Assembly (NCBI GenBank): GCA_036346375.1
Contig: JAYEVE010001397.1
Location: 1 to 64,000 of the forward strand
Direction of reading: 5' to 3'
Length of the DNA stretch: 64,000 nt
Source: Guadua angustifolia
Lineage: Eukaryota > Streptophyta > Magnoliopsida > Poales > Poaceae
Position 1 is the stretch's first letter, and each line of letters opens with the position of its first letter. Position numbers and translations under genes: made by a program. Below the pieces are notes generated by a model, which ran no database searches, was not told where the DNA came from, and was given only the letters and a program-made list of their open reading frames with translations. Shown here one piece after another: positions 11,731 to 22,659 of this stretch.

Positions 11731-13583
11731 CTTTTTTCTCTTCTTTGCTTGGAGTGTAGCTCGCAGAGGATGTAGATAAAGTTGTTTTGTCCCTTCTTTG
11801 TTTTTTGGATGTAGGTCACTCCTCACCTCTATATCTTCAAGATCCTTCCGAGCTTGCGGTGTATCTTCGATTTCTTTGTACATATCTATGTAGCCTAGCG
11901 AGTTCAAGTAAACATTCTTCGTGATGTGCATGAAGTCAAGCGAGTGATGAACCTCCAAAACTTCCCAATCTGGCGAGTCCCAAAATATTGATTTCTTCTT
12001 CCATGTGGGTGCATGACCATCCTTGTTCGGCACAGGTATGCTTCCAAGACCCTTCCCAAATACTACTTTCAGATCCTTTACCATAGCAAACACAAGTCGC
12101 CCATTACGATGTTGAGGCTTAACACAATTCTGTTCCCCATTAAATTCTTGCCTTTCCACCTCAAAGCATGATTGCGGGAAGAAACTGCGGTGGCCCATGT
12201 ACACACACTTCCGAGAGTTTTTCGGTACATGCGATCCGTTTCATCTATGCCTTTGGTGCGAGCTTTAAACCCTTTGTGATTTGGTAGGACGGAGTTACCG
12301 AAGCGAGCCAATCGTTGATTGTTACCAACAACAATGCACGAGTTGAAATACTCTCTTTTTACTCATCCCAAACCCGTACACCATCCTCCCACAGCTTCAC
12401 AAGGTCTTCAACCAATGTTTTCGGTGAGACATCGATGTCGTTTCGAGGTTGCCGGACCTTCGATCAACAATGGCATCATGATGTACTTCCGCTTCATGCA
12501 CGACCATGGAGGAATGTTATAGATGCAAAGCGTCACGGGCGAGTGCTATGGATCTTTGCTCAAGCGGCCGAAAGGATTTATCCCGTCGGTGCTCAACCCA
12601 AACCTTATGTTTCGACCTCATTTGCAAAGTTCGGAGATGCCGGATCGACTTTCCTCCACCGTGAGCCATCTGCGGGGTGTCTAAGCATCCGTCTTCCTTA
12701 CGCTCTTCTTCATGCCAGCGCATCATCTTGGCATTACCTTCGTTAGCAAGCAGGCGCTTCAACCGGGGATCACAGGAAATACCACAATACTTTGGTGGAG
12801 TTCTCTTCTTCGTCGATTCTCATCTAATTCACGGATCGTCACGCTTGCACCTTATCTGGGATTCTTCGCACATTGGACAAACCTCCAAATCGGCATACTC
12901 ATTGCGTCTGAGGATACAATCGTTAGGACATGCGTGTATCTTCGTACTTGCAATCCTAAAGGGCGGAGGACTCGCTTCGCTTCATATGTAGATTCAGGTA
13001 GAGTGTTACCTTCCGGAAGCAACTTCTTTACGAGTGATAACAAACCATTGAATCTCTTGTTTGATACACCGTTTGTGGTCTTCCATTGCATGAGTTCCAG
13101 TGTAGTATGCAGCTTTTTGTGGCCCTGTCCACAGTTTAGGTACAAAGCAGTTCTGTGGTCCTCTAACATGCTCTGAAACTTCTTGTATTGTCTTTCCTCT
13201 ATGAACTCTCCCTCTCCGTCACGGAGCATCTGATCTAGCTCATCATCGCCAAACTCGTCGAGTGTATCTTCCACGGACCCGTATTGAGTGGTGTCCGGCA
13301 TACTGTTGGCTCTATCTTCTTCTTCTTCGTCTTCCTGTCGAATCGCCTCTGTTTCGTCATGGTGGGTCCAGCAGGTATAGTTTGCCATGAAACCTCTCGT
13401 GATCACATGCCTCATAACCATCCATCGTTCGGAGTGCTCCTTCTCATTCTTGCAGTCTACGCACGGACAACGTATGAAGCTTCCTGGAGGCAAGAATACA
13501 ACGGCCGCATCGAGAAACTCCTTCATGCCATCTCTGAACTCTCTTGACCGACGGTCCGCATTGTACATCCATTGCCGGTTCAT
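10415..13583 (-). pseudogene. CACTA transposase of TNPD/TNP2 type, frameshifted
   Basis: The start is MNRQWMYNADRRSREF at 13583, the opening of the Transpos_assoc domain; the zinc-binding-like IRCPCVDCKN follows. Next come TTNGVSNKRFNGLLSLVKKL and TYEAKRVLRPLGL (about 12900-13070), PRLKRLLANEGNAKMMRWH (about 12700-12770), then the Transposase_21 core: NHKGFKARTKGIDETDR (about 12220-12280), YMGHRSFFP (about 12180), VFGKGLG, WEVLEVHHSLDFMHITKNVY (about 11900-11970). The C-terminal DUF4216 region (10600-10800) follows. In maize Spm the TNPD protein works with TNPA to cut at the termini. Frameshifts near 12300, 12520 and 12860 and in the last exon break it, though some may be sequence errors. AT-rich DNA at 13600-14150 would hold its promoter and leader. 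Confidence 0.8.
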
Positions 13584-13599
13584 CTACACCAATAAAAAT

Positions 13600-14150
13600 A
13601 ATAACAACATCTATCACAATATTTAATTAAAGCTAACTATGTCTAATAGTTTTGTATTTTTTTAATCATTTTGTATTCTTTTAACTAAAGCCAACTAATT
13701 ATTTCTAATCCTCCTGCATTTTTTTTAAATAAAACTAACTAATTGTTACATTTTCATGCAAATCTTTTCTATCATTCTGCATTTTAATTTTACTAAATAA
13801 AAATTATTTTTTACCCCTTCCCCACCTTTGTAATTTTTCATCATTTCACATTTATTGCATTTCATTTCATACACCAAACAATATATCACCTTAAGAACAA
13901 AAAAAATAAGCCAACAAAAGAAGCACTAATTCCCACAAGAACAAAACATGATTTCTCAACATCTAATGCACAAAAAACATCAATATCTAGGTGAGAAGGA
14001 TGTCGACAACATGTTACTCACCTTAGTAACAATTAATTCTGAGCTAATAGCCTCAATTGAAAATTTTGGCACCTCCCCCATGAACAGCTCTCGGCCCACC
14101 ACTGCTCTTTGTCCTGTGCGAGCTCGAAGAGGAAGATGGGGTTTAAAATG
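13600..14150. other. AT-rich leader/promoter side of the CACTA element
   Basis: Between the transposase start and the right subterminal array the DNA is AT-rich and free of coding signal. As transcription of the element runs leftward, the promoter should lie here or in the terminal repeats. No clear TATA box could be fixed. Confidence 0.4.
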
Positions 14151-14157
14151 TTGGGCG

Positions 14158-14335
14158 GGAAGGGGTCTCTAGAAGCGGTTCTACACGAACCGCACGGATC
14201 CTCCTCTAGAAGCGGTTCATGTCTAGAACCGCTTCTAGAGACCCCCTCCCGTCCGTTGCCCACGAATCGCTTGTGGCACGTAGAGCACAAGCGGTACGCA
14301 CCTAATCGTTTGTGATAGATCGGTTGTGAAGGCCG
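14158..14335. repeat. Right subterminal repeat array of the CACTA element
   Basis: TCTAGAAGCGGTT and ACCGCTTCTAGA alternate in both orientations, including two head-to-head pairs, followed by weaker copies (GAATCGCTTGTGG, ACAAGCGGTACG). The 8-mer core is identical to that at the left end. Confidence 0.8.
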
Positions 14336-14352
14336 ATTCTCTAGTAGCGAGC

Positions 14353-16015
14353 GTAACATGTAAAATGTATAGTCAATCACGCACGCACCATATCGTCCAA
14401 CTGATTGAAGGCTATAGTTACATTCTCGCCAACTACTAGTATTTGTTAGGTGAGGGTGGGTTGTTTCTGTGTATTTTATTTCTGTGATTTCCATATATAT
14501 ATAATTTGATTGCGTGACTTGTGGGTTGCATTTTGGCTTTAAGATGATGACCACTCACTAGCTGATTGCTCTCATTCTAAGAAAAACATGTAGGACTAGG
14601 ATTACTCGCAGGCAGCATCTCCGACGGCGCGGCGGAGGCGGCTTGAGGGCTTGGGCGAGCAGAGGATGTGAAGAGGAGGAGGAATCGAGGATGCGAGGAG
14701 ACACACAGAGCGAGGGCCCGGGCGAGGTGGATGCAGGCCGAACCGAAACGATTTGGACCATCCGCTTCGGTTCCAGCGATCCGACAGGCTTGCAAGGGCT
14801 ATCGTCAGTTGCACGACGCCAATCCGGTGGCTCTAAGCCAGGGGAGGGCCTCGGCGCAATTCCAAAATTTTTGAGGGGTGTTTTCGCAAAAAAGTGACAT
14901 AGGGCACCTCCCCTTACGTGATTTCTCTCCACTATAAAAGGTAGTACTATATGAGTGACCGTGACGTGTCACGTTAGATACATTCTATTTTACAGTCAGA
15001 TGAAGAACATTTACTGTATTGATGAATTTAGTGGATACGTCGTTAGGGTTTATTGCCGGACCTAGTCGTGACGTATGCTTGCCGAAATTGACAGTAAAAA
15101 TGAAAACCATAATTATAACCAAATACATACCAATTTCCTGTCAGAAAAACTACAAGTGGTTGGAGACTGGTTAGAGCGTATAATAAGCTAATCTACACTT
15201 AGGAACATAATAATATATATATCGTTGGCAAAGAACTTAAGTGAGGTGAGCTGGTGGCACTCGACGACGTGGGAGTGAAGGATTTGATTATATGAGATTA
15301 TGAGATGGCAAAGGCATCACCTCCTCCTTCTTCGTCGGTTTTTTCTTTTCCATTTAAACAAGGACAAGAAGCCGGGTGATGTCATAAGCAAGGGAAAAAA
15401 AGTTGGGGAAAAAAGCAAATCTAGGTGAGGGTAGCATGGATGGACTGATGGACGTACGGTTTGATCGTCAATATATAATATATATAGTCAAAGTTTAGTG
15501 CTATCAATTAAAGATAGTGAAATGAAAATAACCCAAGGATAAATTTTTATTTGGGGAGAAAAAACGGTAGGTCGAAGAGCTAGCACACGACAGGTTGGAG
15601 TGAGAAAAGAAAACAAAAAAGAACCGAAATTGGGAGGGAATTGCAATTGCAGGGCAAAGATGCCATTAGAGCCAAAAAGATGCTCTGCTTGAGTGGGCCT
15701 GAGCCGATCACATGTACAGCAAGGAAAGCGGCGACAGTCGCTAGCTTAATAGATAAACTCTAAACCATATTAGTTTAGAACTCTATCTCTTTATAGTATA
15801 GTCAAATCCGAACTCCTCTCTCATATTGCTATATATATCGGGTGCTCCCTATTGTAAAAGAGATGAATCTAATAAAGAGAGATTTCCACCATATATCGTG
15901 TCTCTTTGTTTTTACTCGTGTGATTGCTACAACGAATTATGTGATTGATCGTAGATAAACGACTGCGTTTTACAACAGTCGTATCATTTCTTGAAAACCC
16001 GTTTTTTTAAAGCTA
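14353..16015. other. Intergenic stretch without a recognisable gene
   Basis: 14558-14932 is a GC-rich block with overlapping open frames on both strands, none with a recognisable domain; a TATA-like ACTATAAAAGG follows at about 14931. 15000-15990 is AT-rich. The stretch at about 15760-15960 (TATATATCGGGTGCTCCC, then AATAAAGAGAGA) has the look of a copia LTR promoter and polyadenylation region, but no ends were found. Confidence 0.35.
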
Positions 16016-16019
16016 AAAA

Positions 16020-16241
16020 GTGGCTATAGCTTTTTATAAGAAATCGTTTGATAAATAATTAATTTCTCTCAGCAATAAGCTGTAAAGCCAGATTCAACTC
16101 AGCTTTAAACTTTTGGTTTTTGCTAATTATACATGGCTTCTAGTTTATATCAAAAGCTACTTAAAAACTGAGCTGTTTGAGGGGTTTATTGTCTTTTTAA
16201 AAGCTGAAGTTAGCGTAAAACCCCTCCAAACAAGGCCATAT
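16020..16241. mobile_element. MITE-like repeat, one end visible
   Basis: The right boundary reads CCCCTCCAAACAAGGCC, the inverse of the GGCCTTGTTTGG end common to grass Harbinger and hAT MITEs. Internal AGCTT/AAGCT motifs recur in inverted order. No matching left terminus or target duplication was found, so the call is tentative. Confidence 0.35.
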
Positions 16242-16992
16242 TTTGATGCAACGCCGGGCATTTCCCCATTTTACCATAGGTACATGTGTTTGCACGCAGT
16301 CTACATGGAGCAAAAGGTCCACCATCCTTGGATATGTTTGTTGGGATATAACCGAACTTTAGGGTTTGATTTGTGAATTCCGAAACTACCTCTAAGAAGT
16401 TTTAATTATAAATATAGCACCCTATTACACAAAGAGTATCTGTCTACAATAAAGAAAAGAGTACAGATCTACTATATTATGTGTTCATCTTTTTTATTTT
16501 TCTTTAGGTATTCTCAATATTGGGAACGATATTGGGATTGATCTACAACGTTCATATCCATTATAACACATTAACAGTATGAACCTTTCTGAAGCTGAAT
16601 AAGATTTTCTGGCTACATTAATCTACACTCATAGAATTTTGACTAGCATCAAGTGATAAATCTAATACAAGCAGTACATAAGTTCGAAGCATGTGAGTTA
16701 ATCTCGCCAGAGCAATTTCTTTAATCTTGCATATTAATTACCATAATTACCTAAGTTAGCCGTTCTTAATTGATTATAGAGACTAAATTAATCTAATGGA
16801 TGCAATTATTCTATTACTGTTCATTAAATCAATCTAATAAAAAAATTCGAGCACTTTGGCCAAGCCGGCAGCCTTTGCATCGCGAGCACGCCAATCACCA
16901 CTGCCTTCGCTCGCCCCCACGGCGATGCTGAGCCAGATTCATCAAGCCTCAGGCCAAAAACTAAACGACAATAACTAACGCCAAATACTACC

Positions 16993-18085
16993 TGTCGGTG
17001 TTTCGTATAACTGGCAAGTAAATTTGTAAGTATAGGGGCCGCGCGTTCCCTCTCCTTGAATGGTTAGACTAAAGGAGTCCAAGATGTATACTGGTTCGGG
17101 CCGAATGTCCCTACTTCTAGTTCGTGGTGGTGGTTTTGTATTGCTCGGGGTGCGGTGGACTACACCGGATTACAAGCGAGAGCTAAGGACAGACCCTTAG
17201 CGCTCATCCGAGTGGAGGGGTTCGTTCGGGTCGGATGGCTCGAATGCGAATGCCAGTGCGAATGCTAGTGAATGTGGGGGGTGCCCTTCCCTAGGGCCCT
17301 GCCTCCCTTTATATAGGCGAAGGGGGCAGGTTACATGGGAGTTTGGAGAAAAAAGGTAGGGGTATGTTATGCCCGGGAGTCCCGGTCTTCGGTCCTGGTG
17401 ATTGTCGATTGACGGGTCCCTGCTCATCCCACGCCTGGGTTGATAGACACGACAAGCGGCATTCCGTCGGAAGGCGCCACTGCCCTCTGCGCCCGTCGAG
17501 ATCTTGGCGTCTTCATCTTGCGCTCTGCTGCCGCCTCGGGAGGGAGCGCGTCTCTCCACTGTGCCTGACGGGGTGAAGGGACCGGCGCTTGACTTAGCGG
17601 CCCCCTGGCCACCTTGGGAAGGAACCACTGCCAAATAGGTCGTCGTGTCCACAGGCGGTGTGACCGAATGAGGCGTACTGGTGACGTGGCGGAGGTCGTT
17701 GAGTCGAAACACGTTAGGGATCCGACCCAGGCGGTCGAACTGCGAGGCGTCCGACCTGCGGTCGAACTGCGGGCGTCCGACTGCGGCGGTCGGAGCCTAA
17801 AAGGCGTCGACACAGGGCGGTCGGACCGCCCCTAGTGGGCCTAAATGAGGCCAATGGTCCTTCGTGGCCCCTCGAGGCCTAGAGCTGGGCTCAAAACGGA
17901 TCATCTGGTGTTCCAGCCAATATTTAGTGATAATCCCATCTGTGAGGGACAGAGACTTTGGTAATACTCTCTCCGGACTCTGCGCCGCTGCCGATCTTCT
18001 TTGCCATATCCGTCTGTGAGAGAAAGACGATCTTGAAATAGATGTATACTTTACTGTGGGGTACCCCTGGTATAAGTATTCGTCA
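16993..18085 (-). mobile_element. Solo LTR of the same gypsy family, opposite orientation
   Basis: It begins TGTCGGTGTTTCG and ends AGTATTCGTCA. The pentamer CTACC flanks it on both sides (16988-16992 and 18086-18090), a perfect target duplication. The reversed TATA box (CCTTTATATAGG near 17310) sets minus orientation. Sequence is the reverse complement of the LTR at 3570-4617 with scattered substitutions and indels. The 171- and 129-residue ORFs inside it are GC-rich shadows. Confidence 0.92.
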
Positions 18086-18387
18086 CTACCCACATCGAGG
18101 TACAATAAAAAACATTACACAAATACACAATTAAAGATAAATTTGAATTCCATGCTTAACATTTCAATAAAATAGATAAAATATGTCAAAACAATATAGC
18201 GTAGTAGAGTGGTAGAAAAGTTAATACCTAATTAAGGAAGGTTTGGTGCATCCAAGACTATCATATTTTTATCAACAATAGAACAAGAATCTGAACCTGT
18301 AAAAAAGAAAATTGCACATGTAAATTAGGTGCACAAAACTATGAAGGTAACTATTAAGGCAAATTGCATTAGAAGAATGTAACATAC

Positions 18388-18540
18388 CACTAGCACGAAG
18401 ACTACGAGGCAGTTGTTGCTTACGAGACCTCATACTTTGAAAACGTTGTAAAATCTTGTTATCTTTAATGCTTGCAAATACATCTTGTTCAATGTAGCAT
18501 ATCATACTATCATTCATCCATTCATCGTTCAATGTAAAAT
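18388..18540 (-). pseudogene. C-terminal scrap of a ZMYM1-like hAT transposase
   Basis: The minus strand encodes NDEWMNDSMICYIEQDVF followed by ASIKDNKILQRFQSMRSRK, closely resembling the C-terminal tail (after the hAT dimerisation segment) of plant TTF-type zinc-finger/ZMYM1-like hAT proteins. Nothing upstream is recognisable; the solo LTR at 16993-18085 lies 0.3 kb away on the downstream side. It is a short relic of a domesticated-type or autonomous hAT gene. Confidence 0.6.
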
Positions 18541-18889
18541 CATGTATTTCTATTATATCAAATTGAGTTCAATCAATTAATCATGAAATATATAAATTGT
18601 CAAATCAATATACTCGAATCTAGCATCAGTGTATAATCATAACCAAAGCTACCTCAGTGACTCAGTCGTTCAGGTTCAGGCGTTCAACACTGGCATGAGA
18701 TGGGTCATCCTATATGAGAAGATAGTGCCAACAAGTAAATCAAGTGATGACTATATATATAAACCGCAAAAAATTCATAGATACAATCATACAACTATCC
18801 TTTTCAGTTTTTCATATAGTAACAACTAACAAATAGCAAGCAATATTGGAGCAATACAATTATTAATCATACAACTGAATTATCAACTA

Positions 18890-19640
18890 TCAAGGCATCA
18901 AGATCAAGCAATACGGATGTCGAGCAGCCTAGGCGATGGGTTGAGCGGTACTGCAGAGGGCACCTGCGGGCGAGAGGCTAGAGAGCGTGGCCTGTGGCCA
19001 AAGTTGGGAGGAGGCAGGGCGACAGATGAGGGAGCGGCGGTGTCTAGATCTACGAGTCCGAAGCAGCCGACCAAGCACATGTGCGACCCACGCGGGTGGG
19101 CAGTCGGTAGAGCCACAGAGGGCGTGGCCGCATGGGGTGAACCAATGGGGAAGTCGAGGCTTGAGCTAGGCGGAGTTGGAGGCGGTAGGTCAAGTGGCCG
19201 AGGATCACCGGCGTCCGGGATCTGCGGCGTGAGGGCGCCGTGGCAGTGGGAGGCCAAGAGCAACGGAGGTGTGGCCTCGGCTCTAGCAGGACTGCGGGAG
19301 GCCAGGAACAGCGGTGGCGCCTTGGCTCGAGGCTAGGCCTAGGCAGGAGGCCGGGAGTGGTGGCGCGTGGCCGAGGCTCAGCTAGGAGGCGGGAGTGGTA
19401 GCGACGTGGCCTTGCTAGGGGGGGGAGAATGGGAGCACGTTGGGATTGATTCTAGCTAGGGTTTCAGCCTTCTTCAGTTGGGCAAGCATGGTCACATGGG
19501 CCTGGGTGGGGCAAAACTAGGCTTCGGGCCCAAATAAAGTATATACAGTAATTTGCATTTGTTATTTGAGCTAGGCCTCGGGCCTAGACCCCAGTGGCCT
19601 GAGGCCTAGCTCGGCCCCTGCGGCCCCACGTGCGCGGGCG
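18890..19640. other. GC-rich block with GGGCC-type repeats
   Basis: A GC-rich stretch (18910-19440) carries overlapping proline/alanine-rich frames on both strands that match no family I know. It ends in a run of GGGCC, GGCCTGAGGCC and CTAGGCCTCGGGCC motifs (19500-19625), like the subterminal repeats of hAT elements in this window (compare 56268-56470). It may be the 5' region and terminus of the hAT whose tail is at 18388-18540. Confidence 0.35.
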
Positions 19641-20478
19641 CCAAGCATGCCCGCCATATCCTCCACCACTTGCGACGCGCCCGCCATATTTACTGTGCTT
19701 GACATGTTGCCGTCAATCCCACTGAGCCGCATTGCTGTCGAGACACAGATCTGCGCAAGCCAGCATCTGCCGCCATCCCACTCCTGCCCAGCAAGGCCGC
19801 CACCACACCCCTATTTTTAAACCCTAGCTTTCGCCCTCTTCCTCCCTTTTTTTTAACCGAGCGAAGCAGGCTGGAACAGATACGACCCATATGCTTAACA
19901 TGTCGGTGTTTTGATCTAAAACCAGAAATTAGCATTTTTGCGTTCTGACCAATGAGTTTTTAGTTAATCATGTAAATCTTGCGGTTGCGGTAAAATTTTG
20001 TGAAAAGAAGCATGATGTTCTGCATAATTATATAAATTTATTGGGACAAATAAATTTTACATTTTAGACCCTTCCTATAATCCAGAAAAATAGTTAATAA
20101 ATTTTGAAATCCCAGAAACAAAATTTTTAGGTACATGAGCTTCCATATTTTATTGAACCTTAGACATAGCACATATTGGAAGCTTTATATCACTAGGTTT
20201 ATTTTCCTAGCATAATTCCATTATTACAAATTTTGAATTTATTTTCTTTTACTTAGTAATTCTAAAAATTGCTTGGTAATTAGCAGAAAATAATGAAAAA
20301 AGGTAGGAAAATTTTGGAAAATTTCAGATAATTATCTGTTGAATATATATAGATCAATCTTTATTGATTCAAATATGATCATGCAATACATTTATTTTTC
20401 TTGATGTAAAATTCAATCTTGCATGTACATAGCATATGCTGGACATGCAAATGGGGTAGTTGTTGAGCTTGCTTTAAA

Positions 20479-20824
20479 GGAAAAATATCCTGTGCAATCA
20501 GACAGGCTGGTGAAACCACGGTGCAACCCAACTAGAAAAAGTTTTAAAAAATTCTGAAAAAAATCATGGATGTACATCTCAGCTTACCCCATCTACATAT
20601 AAAATTTCATGATCAAATTCGTCCTGTGCTAGAAGTTACAAAAAAGACAAACTTGATCATGAACAGTAATCTAGCACAGGACGAATTTGATCATGAAATT
20701 TTATATGTAGATGGGGTAAGCTGAGATGTACATCCATGATTTTTTTCAAAAATTTTTGAAACTTTTTCTAGTTGGGTTGCACCGTGGTTTCACCAACTCT
20801 CTGGTTGCACAGGATATGTTCCCT
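20479..20824. mobile_element. Foldback hAT-type MITE (346 bp)
   Basis: Two arms of about 160 bp are almost perfect inverted repeats (ATATCCTGTGCAA at 20485 against TTGCACAGGATAT ending at 20817; arms continue to the loop near 20650). The octamer GCTTTAAA flanks the element (20471-20478 and 20825-20832), the 8-bp target duplication typical of hAT elements. There is no coding capacity. RNA from it would form a long hairpin. Confidence 0.85.
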
Positions 20825-20955
20825 GCTTTAAATGGCAGCAATTACCTTATGTTGGTAATGGATCTCAAGATCTACCTAATAGCTTGATCTCCTGAAGTTG
20901 GTGCTCCTGCTCTCCTTGAAGCCGCGAAGTGTGTGGCTTCACACTTTCTTAGGCA

Positions 20956-21850
20956 CACTACTACAGAGAAGATTATTACAGATGTCACGTCACACTACTA
21001 CATAGAAGGCTATTATAGATGGCTCAAAAATGTCATCATAGACATTTTTGAACTATATGTAAGGTTGTGTCAGTAATAATACGATATATATCATAGACGG
21101 TTTTCGAATAGACAATGAAAACGCATATCACAAATGGTTTTTTTATTTAGAACTATTTGTGATATGTATTGATCATAGACAGTTTGTATATAGAACCATC
21201 TATGATATATTTTTTTCTAACTCTCTTGGCAAAACTTTCATGATTAGTGTCTATTGTTCGAAATTTTATTTTCCTTAGATATTTTTACAATGATATTTAT
21301 AAGGTACAACCAATTATAGATTTTGCAATTGAATATCAAAATATTTTAGATGCATCAAGGCAACAGTTTTTCTGATGAGAATGGTCTTAAAACATGTACA
21401 AGATCAGAGTAAAAATAGGGTGCCTATAGTATTCTTATTCAAGAATGGGGATGAAGTGAAAAATAAATCAGAGAATGACAACTTTCAGGACAAACTGTGG
21501 ATGAAATTATATTTTGTCTTGAATCCATCAATATTTGTTCTCACAGATATGAGAGGTGCTTAACTTTTTGCTATGCTTGTAAATCATTGCATTGATATAC
21601 TTTTCTTTGGAATATTGTAGTAAATTGTTAAAATAAGTTGAACCTTATGCATATCCTTTTATGATAAAACTTTCATAAAGTAGAGTAGACTATCACAGAC
21701 AATTCTGGATACAAACCATTTATGATAGCCTATAATCATCTGTGTGTTAGTGATAATACGGCACATCTGAACCATCTATGAAATACCTATCACAGACAGT
21801 TTTCTTTGAATATTTGATCTGTTATATAATTATATTCACGTAAGCTCATT
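20956..21850. mobile_element. CACTA-type terminus and subterminal array
   Basis: CACTACTACAGAGAAG at 20956 and CACTACTACATAGAAGGC at 20993 are two terminus-like sequences 37 bp apart. They are followed by copies in both orientations of a motif like CATAGACGGTTTT / AACCATCTATGATA (21010-21220, again 21690-21810). This is a CACTA family different from the 2115-14349 element. No right end or gene was found, so it is a deleted or interrupted relic. Confidence 0.6.
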
Positions 21851-22197
21851 TGATAAATTTTCTCAACCAAATTTTTTCAAATCGATATTTTTCTTAGCTA
21901 GATTTTTTGGGATCGATTTCTCCCGCAATTGATTTTTTGACCGAATTTTTTCCATTGGATGTTATTTTTCGCAGCTAATTTTTCTAAACCAAAATTTTTT
22001 TTCTCAACCGAAAGAAATTTGAATCATTTTTTATTCTTTTTGGGTGTAAAAATAGTTGCTCTCCACAAGTAGGAGACCAATGGTTGTGCTTAGGTTCTGA
22101 TCTCTAGATCTACCAATTCAAGTTTTGAGAGTCTTCTCATCTCGGCTGGCTCGTCTGAGTTAGCGGTGGTGAGAATCGAGTTGCGTAGATGCAAAGA
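21850..22197. other. AT-rich spacer
   Basis: Runs such as AACCAAATTTTTT and ATCGATTT recur; no ORF, terminal repeat or RNA signal was recognised. Confidence 0.3.
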
Positions 22198-22490
22198 GAT
22201 GGTGTTTGGTTGAGTGCATAAGTTGAGCCAGGCTATGAGAAGAATGAGGAGAATGTATTTGGTTGACTGTTTATGTGCCTCCCTATGCCTTGCATGCACC
22301 CCAGCTTGCATCTCACCAGCCAGGCCCATAGGAAATGACCAAAATCTACGTTTCCCCACAGCCTGGCTCAGCGGATGCAATTGCATCTCGGGGGACAGGC
22401 TCCACCCCTCGTGCAGCCAACCAAACAAGTGTCTTTTGTATCTGTAGATGCAATTCTCTTTAGATGCAGCCGACCAAACAGCCCCTAAAC
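22198..22490. mobile_element. MITE-like repeat with GTTTGG ends
   Basis: The left end GGTGTTTGGTTGAGTGCAT and the right end (inverse GGGGCTGTTTGGTCGGCTGCAT) form imperfect inverted repeats. The inside repeats TTGCATC/GATGCAA motifs. No target duplication could be fixed. The style matches short Harbinger or hAT MITEs of grasses. Confidence 0.45.
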
Positions 22491-22659
22491 CCCTTGTCAC
22501 GCTTTGCCACTGCATTGCACTGACGTACATACGTGCTTGCTTTTTCAGCGATAGAACGAAGGAAACAATCAGTTAAGTTGATGTACAAAAATCCAGATGG
22601 GAGAGGCTCCGGATGATCCAGATTTCTTGGCCACATGCATGCATGATCTCAATGGATCT

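Larger units (their letters stand above)
2115..14349 (-). mobile_element. CACTA (En/Spm-type) DNA transposon, complete ends
   Basis: The left end is CACTACTACAGAA at 2115 and the right end is TTCTCTAGTAGCG at 14337-14349, the inverted form with two changes. The trinucleotide AGC flanks both ends (2112-2114 and 14350-14352), the 3-bp target duplication expected for CACTA elements. Copies of AACCGCTT crowd both subterminal regions. Both genes run on the minus strand from the right end: a TNPD-type transposase (13583 to about 10415), then a Ulp1-type protease gene (7274 to 2658). The 12.2-kb length is inflated by a nested solo LTR (1.05 kb) and a 2.65-kb internal tandem duplication. Frameshifts in both genes suggest it is no longer autonomous. 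Confidence 0.9.

Noticed and set aside
14558..14932. 124-codon minus-strand frame as a host exon
   Set aside because: No recognisable family, competing frames on both strands, and no splice or promoter evidence beyond one TATA-like site.
3570..18085. Reading the two related LTRs as the pair of one retrotransposon
   Set aside because: They are in opposite orientation, each has its own target duplication, and the DNA between them is a CACTA element plus spacer.
18917..19336. 139-codon Gly/Ala/Arg-rich frame as a gene
   Set aside because: Frames of similar length exist on the other strand and in another phase; composition effect only, no domain.
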